NCBI GenBank assembly: GCA_914767715.1
Contig: OU612065.1
Span: 18,354,001 to 18,414,000, forward strand
Length of the DNA: 60,000 nt
From: Membranipora membranacea
Lineage: Eukaryota; Bryozoa; Gymnolaemata; Cheilostomatida; Membraniporidae
Reading direction: 5' to 3'
Shown here piece after piece: positions 25,701-37,900 of the stretch. Position 1 is the stretch's first letter. The number at the start of each line of letters is the position of its first letter. Under the pieces are notes generated by a model. The model saw nothing but the letters and a program-made list of their open reading frames with translations. It ran no database searches and was not told the DNA's origin. The position numbers were made by a program, and so were the translations under genes.

Positions 25701-26587
25701 TCTTTAGAAGGCGATATTGACAGGTTTGGTGAGAGGCAGGAGCGGGGTTTATAAAGGTCGGTACACAATGCCCTCTAGCTTTTAAAACCAAATTTTGCTC
25801 TTCAAGTTGTTCGTATTATGAATTGTATAGTTTTTGGTAGATGTTTTGACTGAATTTCAATTTGACATAATTACGAGTTGTTTCCCCCATGTGCTTGTAA
25901 TATTTGTGTCTCAATGTGGGTATATTAGGTTTTTGGTGTGGTTGCTTGGATGTATACATATATTAACTTTTATCAAGGTGATGTGGTTACAGCCGAGTCA
26001 GATGAAACAAAGGCCAGATACGTCTCACCTGATCTTGTATCAGATGATGGACAATCTAACAGTAAGTGTGGTTAATGAGAAAATATTGACAAAAACTATG
26101 AGACCAACAATTTTCTGGGATTCCTGGTGAAATCAAGTTTCTGATAACGTTTATGAAATGTTGATGAAGGTTGGCTAAAATCTCCTTATTTTTGGCATGT
26201 ATAGGTCTCTGTGTTGAATGAATAACTAGATGGCATCATCTAACTTCATTATGCACACATATATTCCCAACCTATATTATTAAATGTAGGCCATATTGAT
26301 AGCTTACAATACCTACAATCCTAGTCCTTTATTTGATTGAATTATGCTACACTTGACAGCGTTTTTGTCTCAATCACTTACTAATACTTGTAGGTGAACC
26401 TGTGTGGTACAAGAAGGCATTGTTCTGGATCTGTGGAGTTGAATCAATGTACAGGAACGGTGGTGAGAGCCCAGCCCCTGATTTAGATATGAGTATTGAG
26501 GAGAGCTCTGTTTGGTCTCAGGCTAATAACATAGGAGCAATTCTGTTATTAGTGGTATTAGGGTTTGTTTGCGGATATTATGCGTAA
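19707..26587 (+). CDS. Sodium/sugar cotransporter, SLC5 (SGLT-like)
   Basis: Exons: 19707-19808, 20058-20126, 20484-20588, 20970-21134, 21470-21575, 21753-21833, 22198-22335, 22674-22792, 23117-23252, 23540-23656, 24070-24211, 24563-24725, 24994-25212, 25533-25686, 25978-26061, 26394-26587; 697 aa, a typical SGLT length. It is a multi-pass plasma-membrane symporter. Conserved blocks include [61 protein letters not shown] and [19 protein letters not shown]. Equivalents of the human SGLT1 sugar-site residues are present: N66 (N78), H71 (H83), E90 (E102), Y290, W291, K321 and Q455 (Q457). Two differ: G287 replaces T287 and H452 replaces D454. The last exon encodes a C-terminal membrane helix. 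The start at 19707 was chosen by context (aaaATGa) and family length; an in-frame ATG lies upstream. Confidence 0.95.
25486..25535. repeat. 25-bp tandem duplication spanning a 3' splice site
   Basis: Two perfect 25-base copies (25486-25510 and 25511-25535) each contain gattag/ctg, so the acceptor of cotransporter exon 14 is duplicated. Use of the upstream AG (exon start 25508) meets TGA after six codons, whereas the downstream AG (25533) stays open. Confidence 0.9.
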
Positions 26588-29504
26588 CCATCCACAGCAA
26601 TTTTTCACTTCTTATTTTTATCCATCATCAGGTAATTAGTTAGAGAGGATATCATGGTCTGCTAGCTCGGATGTATGCTACACTCATAACCCTAACTTTA
26701 ATCAGAAAATCTATGTTTATGCATTCTGTGCAATTAATGGGTTATGCTGAGCAAGAATATTTAATATCAAGTAAGTCTATGGCATAAGATGTATATAGCA
26801 GCATAATTACTCATTTTTGATCCGTCATTTGCAGAGGCTGATTGGATAAAGAATACAGTCTTTATTATAAATAGGGCACGTTAACAGGATTTCCACCATG
26901 CAGCATTAACCTGGAACAACAACAAAGATCTGGTTTATCATCATATGTCACCATTGATCATTTCTCACTGAATTTTCAAGAAAATTGCATTGTGGGATAC
27001 TTATTCACTTGCTCCATTTCCGGTTATAGTAGGAGTCATCTTCTACGTTTTCTATGTTGAGACAACTCAAAAAAAGACAAATGTTTTGTTCTTACTTATT
27101 ATGGCCAAAAATATTCCTAGTTATAGTTCAAGTATACTTATTGGTTTTTTCAATCAATCTACCTAACAATAAAATACAACAGTATAACAACAGTATATAT
27201 ATCCTGCACCAATCCTCTCTTATCCTTTCTAAAAGAATTGACACATTACATTACATTACAGCCGCTCTGACATCTGAATATAACCCAGAAAGTACCATGT
27301 TGACTGAACATCATTGCAAAAGACAGTTCAACAGTTCTAAGAGATCAAATTATATAATCAAGAAAACAGAAGACTTGGTTATTTTTCTTCTATGACAGTA
27401 GACTAAGATGACATCTAAAGATAATCCAGAAACTACCCAGCGTGCTGAATGTCATCGCAAAAGACAGTTCAACTCACGGATAATAAGTCTAAAACAGTTC
27501 TACAATATCAGTTCTTTTCTTTCAACTCACTTAAAAAGTTCTAAGAGATCAATTTATTTAATCAAGAAAACAGAAGACTCAGTTATTTTCTTCTATGACA
27601 GTAGACTAAGATGACCGATAGAGATGAGCGATAACAGATGCCATAAACATGCAATCAGGTTTTAAGAGACGCTCATTTGGTGTCAATTTGACGTGTCTGA
27701 AAGTGATTATTATATGACAGTTTAGGGCTGTTTCTATAAAATTTGCAGTGCAAGGGCTAGGGCTAAGAGCTCCACCTATGAATACAGCACTGTGATGTCA
27801 GAACGCTTAATCCAATAATCAAGACATGCACAGATTATAATTATATCACATAAAATATGTGTTGAATAAATGAGGCAGTGACAGAATATAAATCTCCAGA
27901 TAAGGGATAAGAGCATAATTGATAATTGATTTAATGAGTTCTCCAAAATTACAACTGGAACCAATGAACTGCTAGAGAGTTCATTGCACAAGCCATTACA
28001 TAATTTCTGTAAAGATACTTGCGTGTCTAATTGTGAGATAAGACTTTTTGGGTTCAGGGCAACTTTGGTGCATGTTCAGTAGTAATGATGTGTCTTTTTG
28101 AAAACAGCTTGCAAGTTTTCATGAGCCAATGAAATTCCTTGTCAGCTGCAAGATTTTTACCAAAAATTAAGTGACAGAAAGGTTTCTCAAAAATCATTCT
28201 GTTGTGAGCGCTATATCGTGATCGTGCATAACAGCATTATATGGATATTAATTTCATTGAAGTGAAGTGAAAGTCTTTTTCACATTTACTGTGAGTAGCA
28301 ACAGAATTCAAGAGTTTCACCATGGTAAATGGAGGTTATGACTTGTGCCTTGACTTTTATCTTGCCATTCATTTATATTATTTGACAATTTTTTTATTTT
28401 TATTATTTATTTTTCGCATGATTGCTCTAAGATTTACATATCCTGTTTGGTAGGGTTGGGTCATCTGACTGGTTTCTGTTGGATATTTGTTTGGCCAGTT
28501 TTTTATTATATAGGTGCTAGGCTGGGACATCAAGGATGATATCAGCAATCCGATGCGTACTGACAGCATAGATGTTCATCGAGTTTGCAGATTAGCTTCA
28601 GATTTTTTCCACATGATATTGTCATGTGTACTTTGTAAATAATTGTCATAGCAGCCATACTTTAAAGTTTCTAATAACGTTAAACCATGCTGTCATGTGT
28701 TCTTCAGCAAGGAGTTCGAAGTGAATTAACATTCCCTTGCAGGGGAACAAGCAAAACAAGCAAATAAACTGAATTTTACACGGATAGTTATAGAAGGCCT
28801 AGTGTTAAGAGTGCAGGAACACCATGCTGAAAACATGTGTGGACTGAGTTAATCTGAGAAGGCGCATCGAACTCAAGCTTTCGTTAATATATCAAAATAC
28901 AAACAATTTTTATAGAGATGTAATTGTTTGCATGCAAGTGCAGAATAGTCTAAGCAGTGATTGCTATCCAGGGATCAGGATAAGATATAGGTCTAAGTGC
29001 CCAAGCCATCACCTGGGTGGCTGTTAGTGGTATTCCGCCATTATCAGTCTTTACCGATTGGTCACAGTGGCTGATAGCGGAATGCTACTTGCAGCGTGGG
29101 TGCCAGGTTAATTTTAGCACTTTCACTTAAGTTAGATAACCAAAAGTACTCGGCAGCCAATAAAGCTTCACATTTTCAACTCATGATACTGATAAAGATA
29201 ATTAATTTAGGGTCAAAAGGTCATCCAATAGCATTTTATCAACAGACAGACAGTTATATAGGCTACAAAGGGTTACAAAACCACTGCATTGTAGCTCGGT
29301 CTTAGCTCAGTGGGAGTGGTTGTCAAGGGGATTCTTAGAATCAATTTACTTTGATTGATTCTTTTAACCAATTTTTCTCCCTGAAAAGGCAGTAATCTTC
29401 ATATTCCGATTAATCAATTGAGCCAAGGACGCCTGTTATTGCTGGAAAGGTGACAGAGAAGGGATTAAATGCAAAGCTGTTAACACATTCAGATCATTTG
29501 TACT
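26588..29504. other. Spacer between cotransporter and reductase
   Basis: Apart from the tandem repeat at 27267-27616 I found no gene or RNA. There is no clear AATAAA close after the cotransporter stop. Confidence 0.4.
27267..27616 (+). repeat. Two-unit tandem repeat
   Basis: Units 27267-27408 and 27409-27616 share tgacatctRaa, gcaaaagacagttcaac, ttctaagagatcaa and tatgacagtagactaag. The second unit carries an internal insertion of about 60 bases. Confidence 0.75.
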
Positions 29505-32500
29505 ATGGAGAGCAGTATGGAACTACTGTTGTTTACTGGTATGTATGCATACACATTTCATCTACCCAGTAAGCATATTTTTATGTGCTATCCAGATTTG
29601 AATTCATGAAGTTATGCCTGCTGGAATAACAGTCAATTCATTGATATTCATGTCAACTGACAAACTCAAACCTTATGTTTTGCATCTTTCACAGCGGGGT
29701 AGATCGACCAGATTCGACTTTAGTTAAACCTGATTTATAACAGTTATAGATTTGTGTGTTTGTTTACCTGTAGTTGTGTTCGTCTTGCTGCTGCCGTCAG
29801 CGTATGGCTATGGTACAGGAGGACCTGCAGGGGTGTGCCATGACCCGTATCCTCACCATCACGGCCACCCGAGATCACTGGAGGCATCACCTTTTGCGAT
29901 GTCTCTCGATAAAACGCAGTACAACCCAGGCGATACAGTGAAGGGTAGGTCACCTGTTGGACGTGAAGCATAAACTACCTTTAGTTTATATAGTTTTGTA
30001 AGGGGAAAATCCTCAGCGTTTAAGCTTAGGGTTCCATGCGTGATTCAGTCTCAGACGTAACAGACAAATTGACAGCAAATGCTGAAATATGCTATGTACA
30101 AACAGCATAATGTCTCAGGTTAAAATGTCTTGGGATTAAAATTTTTGAATTTTTTTTAAGACCCCAAGGATACTCCTGAATTAAATTAGTCTGTGGATGC
30201 AGCCTCCAGCTTTTAGACTGGCTAATAGTAAGATTATAACCCTGTGTTGTTCACTATATATCATTCTGCCCATTTTGCTACTGATGCTTTTTGTGCGAGC
30301 TGTCAATGTGCACAGTTTCTGGCATTACCTAAAGTAAGATTGCCCCCTCTACGGCCAGTTGACACAGGTATATCACAGAAGTTGGGCATCGAGCATAGAT
30401 CAATTGTTTTACAAGTCCTGGTTGCTTATTAAATATAACCTGGTTATTCTTTTGCAATGAACAGACAAATAGAGAACAAGTTTTAACCCATCATGTTGTG
30501 TAATCGGTTCTCTGGATTAGTTAGGTAGATAGGTAGTAGAGCAAAGCATCTTAGACTATTCGACTTAGTACCGAGAGGCTCGGGAGATTATTTTTGCTCT
30601 CTCAACACCATGTCATTCCAACTTTTTGTGTCTGTTTACTTCAGTTACAATAAGCAGTTCAGGGAGTTCTGAATTATTCAGAGGACTTCAGGTAGGAGCC
30701 CATGCTGTTGATGGTATCTGGGAAACTTTGTACGGCGAATTCACTAAAGTACCAGCGGGAGTTCAGGGATTCAAATACTTCAGTGATGTTGAGGTAAGAT
30801 AAGAAGAAAGTTACAATAACTTGTACACTTATCTTGTTTAATTTTTGATATCATTGTCCCACTGCTGATAATAATACAGTAAATCAGGTTATAGCAATAC
30901 TGGTCTTGTGGCTCATATTGTTTAAACCCAAAGAAAGGCTCAACATTTGAGATGAGATTTTTGTGTTTGCCTTCAAAGATGATAAAGCTAAAGGGGTATT
31001 ATATTTGATATGCTAAAACGAACTGCCGCTGTCAAAAGCACACTGTCACTAACAGGTCGACAACAAATTTTTGTTTTTGAGCTCCACGTAGTGCCATGTG
31101 CAAGCCATAGAGTGAGCTCGTAGGCCTTCCTAGTCGTCTTAGAATACAGTTGCATACAGGGCATCATGATGGTAACACAGAGTAAGGATATACAGAGGGG
31201 ACAGTTCAATGATAGTTATAGTGCCTGCGGTTTTTGATTCACTGGGGGAAAATTGTGCACAGCTGGATGCCAAAAACTCATTATCTCTATATGTTATAAT
31301 GGCATTTTTCTTGCAGACATCCCTACCTTTGATGGGCCATAATTCATTCTGTATTTATCCTAAAGACTGATTTCCAACTTTGCTGGAATGTCCAAGCTTC
31401 AAGCTATACACCATATTATTGTCAATCCAGGTTTTTGAAATGAGTTTTGTCATATAGATTTACATGTGACAATTGATAGACGGCTGGTCATCAAAATTAG
31501 GAAATGTCCGTGCATTGACCTAAGCCCTATGTAAATCTATATGATAAAACTCATTTTAAAAACCTGGATTACTCATAGCCTATGTCTCCTAGCAAAAAAT
31601 GACAATAATATGGTGTATAGCTCGAAGATTGGACATTTCAGAAAAGTTAGAAATCAGTCTTTAGGATAAATACAGAATGAATTATGACCTATCAAAGGTG
31701 GCTATGTCTGCATGACAAAACTCCACTGTAACTTATATATATTCTGAAATTGGCAGGTGGCCAGATTGATGAATTTCCCCCAGTGGATAAAAACCGCAGG
31801 CACTATAACAATCATTGAAGTGTCCCCTCTGCTTATCCTTACTCTGTGATGGTAAGCAACTCTTGTATGACAGCCTATACATGCTGGTTCGATGTTTGTG
31901 CTAGCTAACATGACCTTTTGCTGATGTAGATTGAACAACCTAAGGTTGACAATAAATGTGACATTTTATGTGACACTTAATGTGACACTTAATGTGACAC
32001 TAAATGTTTATATGGAAGGCCTCGTCTATCATGCAGAAGCCCTCATATAGCAGCCCTAATCTAATCCAGGTCTTGATCTAATCCCAGCAGCCCTCATCTA
32101 ATCCCAGCAGCCCTAATCTAATCCCAGCCCTAATTTAATCCCAGCAGCCCTCATCTAATCATAACATGCAGGATATGGCCGCCAGCCAAAGGATCTTTTT
32201 GGTCTGGTATGACCAGAAATCTTTTGGCAGGTCGATATGTATTGTTTTTGAATTCCGTATTTGAGACCAAGTTTGACTTTTAAATTGTCTTGGGTGTCTT
32301 GTTGGCGCCTAGATGGCTTGGCTTTGGCCTGGTTTATGGTTTGAGGTGATGTATGTATACGTATGTTTTCATAATATTGAAGATCAGATTTTTTTCCGGC
32401 TGTTCAACTTCTTTTTAGCAATATCCTCTTGCACAGTGAGAAATGCCACTTTCCATGTTTTAGGTGCATCCCTGTTTTACGTGCTTGGATCTTTGGATCA

Positions 32501-34916
32501 ATAATTGTCATTTTTGAGTGTCGGACATCCCCTCCTCCTGTGCGTCAAGAGTTTGCTGGTTATTTCATGGTGATCTAAAAAAAAATAACCTAAAATGTAC
32601 CTAAAAAGCACTTTGAGAGTACATACATAACACCTTCAAAAGTAATTTAGTAAATCATCATTTATGCAAATAGTATCCCACTTAGGATCAGTTTTAGCTT
32701 TTAACTCCAGACAGGAATTCCCAGGACTGCTCTAAAGCCATAATTATGGTTTGTCTGTTGTCTGTCATTGCAAGATGTCATTACATAGGTAGTTCAAACC
32801 TGATCATTATTACGATGGCTAGGTTTTTTCAGGATATGTATGAGGATGCCGGGAAATGTATAAGACCTATAGTTCGCGGGAAAGCATCCACCCTTACTTA
32901 CCAAATTCGAATAGCCCGTGCAAACTTCTCAAGTACTCTTGGTGACCTTTGATGACCTTTAATAATGAGCAGTGTTGATCTTACATAAAGATAGCATGTG
33001 TACCATACACTGTCATTCACTGTTATATTTAATAGGTATCTGCAGAGAAAAAATTCTTGCACAATCACTTTCGCACTTGAGATCATTTTCCTGCAGTGAA
33101 TGCAAAACTTAAAAGCAAAACATGCACTATGCTAGACAAAGTGTGGACTTATAGTTATGTTGGGACACTGGAATGTAGCATAGATAGTTCATGGCTGCAT
33201 AAAATACCTGTTGCAGTACTTCTCACAGAGTTGGAATGACAGCTTAGCTACAGAGCTATTAGATCCAATGAGGAGACTTAAATATTCCATCCATAAACAC
33301 ATAAATACTATATATTTATATTATGTTTATATTATTAAATCCAATAGATCAACACTTTTCACATGGGCAACAAACTTTAAAAAGATAATCTATGTTACAT
33401 TGTTAATCATTACCAGATTTAATCTTTGTGAATAATAATAACCATTATTTTAATAAATTGCATACGTTTAGGCAAAAATAGCATTTTTCAGAGAGATAAA
33501 AGCCACAGCCATTGGCAACCTGTTACAAAAACAGCTTCAGCTCCAATGCTACAAAACGCACAAACAAAATAATCATAACCCATAACAACAAATAAATTAT
33601 ACCATTTCCTTCAGTACCAGACGCGTTCAACCCAGAGACATTCCTGTTTGAACAGAACAAGTAATGCCAAATAGTTTCATAACCACATCCATTTTCTCCA
33701 AACATGCCAAATGGGCAAAAAATTAAAAATTCATAAACAAACATTAATCTCCTATGATGTTTTCAATATGATCACTACAAAAAAATTCTATATTATATTT
33801 ATGATTATATCTAGGTTTCCCTTGGCTCACCCCTGGCCTAAAACACCAAATGTTACACGCTGATGTGAGTCTAAGGCTAACAAAGAAAAGGAGGTGGCTC
33901 AGTTGGTTAGAGCGCCGGACTTCAACAGGTAATGGGTTCGAATCCCACTGCAGTCCATCTTCTACTCGGGATCGGTTGGTCCCCCAAGTGTTCTCCGTTT
34001 ATTTCCGTCGTCCTGACCCACTTACATCAAAAGTACTAACCAACTGAATTCTTGTCTTTTGTAGAACTGCGTCACCCACAACAAAAATTTCTCAAAGACA
34101 GGCAAGGTAGAATTAGAATGGAAAGCCCCTAACGTCTCCGTGGGTAATATCATGTTCAGCGCGACTGTTATAAAAGACTATGAGACGTACTGGGTGAATC
34201 TCACAGGCGATCTCACTGCTGCCTTGCCTCTAGTAGCGTCCGCTGTCGATCCGCCGATATCAGTAAGTGAATACACAAGGGCAGGCAGGGTGGCGTAGAG
34301 GTTGGGATTCTAGCTAGACAATCTGAGGGTTGCTCGTTTGAATCCCAGACCCTACGTATGCTGCCAAAGGAGGTGAGCTCTCCGGACAATAGCCTAGCTT
34401 GCCCACTCCTACGTGCGCTAAATTGAAGTTCATGTGTACATTACTATATAATATATTTCATGTACTGTAAAGATAGCTAGATAGTTGCCAATTTACACTT
34501 ACGTTTTTTTACACAAGTACTCGCTTTATTCTTTTCTTTATCAATTTCCTCCTTTTTAAAGTTTTTGGCACAGTATTGTGTCAAAAGTTCTATTAGAAAT
34601 AACAGAGTTGCCAGAAAAAAGTGCCAACAACAAACAATGTTATACTTCATCACCTATACCTATCAAAAATATCACCTTGTAACAATACCATGAGGAAACG
34701 GACCAGGTAGTACAATAAGCGGGAAAACTACCCTATCAATCAACTATCCTATATTACGATACAATACAATGATAGTCTTGCATTGTAACGCCTACTCCAT
34801 AAGGCTGTCAGTGGTTGAAGAGTGGCACTAATAACGTGGAAACCTAGTCGTCACTATGAAAAACACTTCCAAAGCCGGCACATCGGTGCCAGTCATTGTC
34901 AACCCTGACAGACAGC

Positions 34917-34948
<32 letters not shown>

Positions 34949-37900
34949 CGTCATTATTATACTCCATGAGGTAGGTGTAGGTTCAACATCAATACAGGAA
35001 CTTGAAATTTTATCTATTTTAAGGTTGGTAGTGGGGGATTTGACAAAGATTTAGACATAGCCGAATGTGGGAAGACCAGTGGTTGTATCACATATCCTAA
35101 AGACTGCACGGCTGCGACATGTGACTTTGCCGTGTCTTACAAGACAGTTACCGATGGTATCAGGTTCAGACTTACAAACAAAAGAGCAATAGCCACAGCC
35201 TCTTACTCTGCTTTAGGCATATCCACAGATCAGTTTATGGTTGGTTACATTCTCCTATTTTGAGCACCCTGTATCAGAGATTTACATCGATGCACACTTT
35301 GATTTTTCCACAACAAATGCACTGTTTTCAAGTGTGAACCATTTGGATCATCTCTGTTGCAGATGGCCTCATCTGTAGTTTTTTGGCTTAAAATGGGGTA
35401 TCTGAGATAAAAATAATCTCAACCTTTTTAATGGGAATATATGACAGCTCTTTTTCTTCTGTCTACTACTAAGTATACATGGTAGTAACTTGATGGACTT
35501 GTCGCAAATCCTATTTTATATTATCATGTTATAATATATCATATTTTTTTAAATATATATTATATTATATCTTTTGTAATCATTTTCAGCCTAAGGATGA
35601 AACAATTACCTGTATGGATATAGGAGGATCATTAGACTTAGCTCATGGCTACAATCCAGGAATGTATAACACTAAGATTAAATCAAGAGTGAGTTCATTA
35701 CAAACATTCTGCTATTTTATTTTGTAGTTCTGGGGTCCAACCGTCAAACTGTGCATGAGTCCCACCAGTTTTGCACTACATTGCACACAAATGAGCGAAC
35801 CCGTACACGTCTGCCAAATTTAACTACATGTAAACTTCTCCTTCGAGATACCATGTATGACATATCTTTCATTTTACTGTCTGGTCCGTTTTTATAAATA
35901 ATGACCCAACCGAGTTTTTCTATTTATTCTCGTAGAATCAAATCAGTGACATATTGATTCAATCAGTGGATGGAACGCTCTCTTGTGAATTTACTCGTAA
36001 ACTAAAGGTCACTGTTGAAACCATGGGTTACAAGGGCGTTGAAACCCTAGAGTTTGATTACACCAAAGGAGTCGACAATCCGGAATATTTCTTGTACCTG
36101 TCATTCGGCGATCCATATCCAGGTGACTTTCCGGCTTAATATTGTTACCTTTTTAGTTGTGAACATTTGGAGCGATTGATATGAATATAAAATTGATGGG
36201 GAGTAAACCAAAAATTCTCATTTCTAGATAATGAGATCCAGATGAATAACTGTGGCACATATACTATAGGAGAGCTCAGAGTTAGTGTGGCATCACATCA
36301 AACACTGAAATTCGGTGTTTGTAATGCCACTAACTAACAGCTGCAATGTTTGTAATGCACAGACATTGCAGCTGTCTGAGCACTTAGACCACTCTTCGTA
36401 TAACATTGCTGTACTTTAAATAAGGATTGTTTTACTGCAAGCCAATTATAAAACACATTTTTATCCCCAATTTTTACCAAACTTTACATTTTTTCCTACT
36501 CAGGTGCAAAAGAGTCTGTTGAGAAGCATCATGAGCTACCCATTGTATCTCAAAGCAAAGTGGCATTCGGCAAAATGGAGAGAACTCATTTCTACACACT
36601 GCATGACAGCGTTAAAGTTCATGGTAAGTGACATAATCTAGGCTGGTGTAATATCAGAGACTAGTCCAGCTTTTGATAACTATGAGTGTTTGGCCAGATC
36701 AGCAGTGATCCATCTCGCCTGCATTCAGAATTGCTTCCCCACTACATAAAATCTGCAGCATTACACTCTCAATCGTGCCTTGAATGCCTGTAATGCCATG
36801 AATTCGAGCTTGCATGCATCTGAGAACTTGGACAAAGCTATGTCTGTTCCATCTGCGTGTGATTTTGGTCAAGAGTAGGTGTGAGATAAGCGTTAGGTGA
36901 CGACTCCAAAATTTTACTGATACTTTACTTATCAAATTTGAATCATGCTGGATCTTAGTTATCCCCTCTCTCAAGAACTTACATACAACAAGAATTTTCC
37001 TGGTGATAATGCGATGATAGATTTTCCATTTTTATAATTACTACATTGGTCATTTGCAAATTTGAAATCTCTTTCTGATTACAGTTATGTTTATGGTCGT
37101 GTCCTGGTTCGGTGCAGCGGCTGTGGCGGCTATTGTATCCCGATATTACAAAGATGGATTCCTGAATAGCACAGACATGTCTTGTGGTGTCAAGCCTTGG
37201 TTCCAGGTATGAATTCACAGGAAAGACTGATTATTGTCGAGGGGGAGGGGGATGCAAACCCACACACTCATCATTTTTAAGCAGAGATGTATCTCCCATG
37301 CACGCACGCATTAATATGAAGGTTGACTGAATATAGAGACTATGAATAAAGTTGGTAGCTGGCAGCTTAGGGTGAGCACATTTTGCTGTAGTTGAGGAAC
37401 ATGAACTTTGTGCAGTGCCGCTAGTACCGAGCACATTGAGAATTGCAAAGTCATACATCAACAGTGAGTTCAAGGGCATAACATTTTCATTGTGGCTACA
37501 GAAGTTGATTCATGATGGGGGCTCATCAACTAGCTTTATGAAATTGCAAAGTCATACATCAGTATTAGTTTGAGATTGTATCCTGTTGTTGTCACATCAT
37601 TGCGGTCAATCCTTGGAAATTGGAAACTCGTCAAAGTATGACCTGACCTGGAACTGACTGCACAATGGTTTTTTCTGTCATATGAATACCAAATATAAGA
37701 GTATTATATTCGAACAATAATATAATCCTTATTCAACTGAAAATTGAAATAAATGATATAATAATACAGAATATTGTTGCCCATGTCAAGGAGACTGTAG
37801 GAAACATCACACGCTGCATTTATATGTCATATTATAAATATACTTTATTCTTCCAGTGCCAAAATAAAGTGATCTCAATATACCTGTTTCTGCTTTTGAA

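Noticed and set aside
32035-32160. A CRISPR-like array
   Set aside because: The units are contiguous, with no unique spacers of constant length, and the context is a eukaryotic intron; it is a minisatellite.
33890-33956. A functional tRNA gene
   Set aside because: A and B boxes are good, but the anticodon arm is several bases too short and the acceptor arms do not pair.
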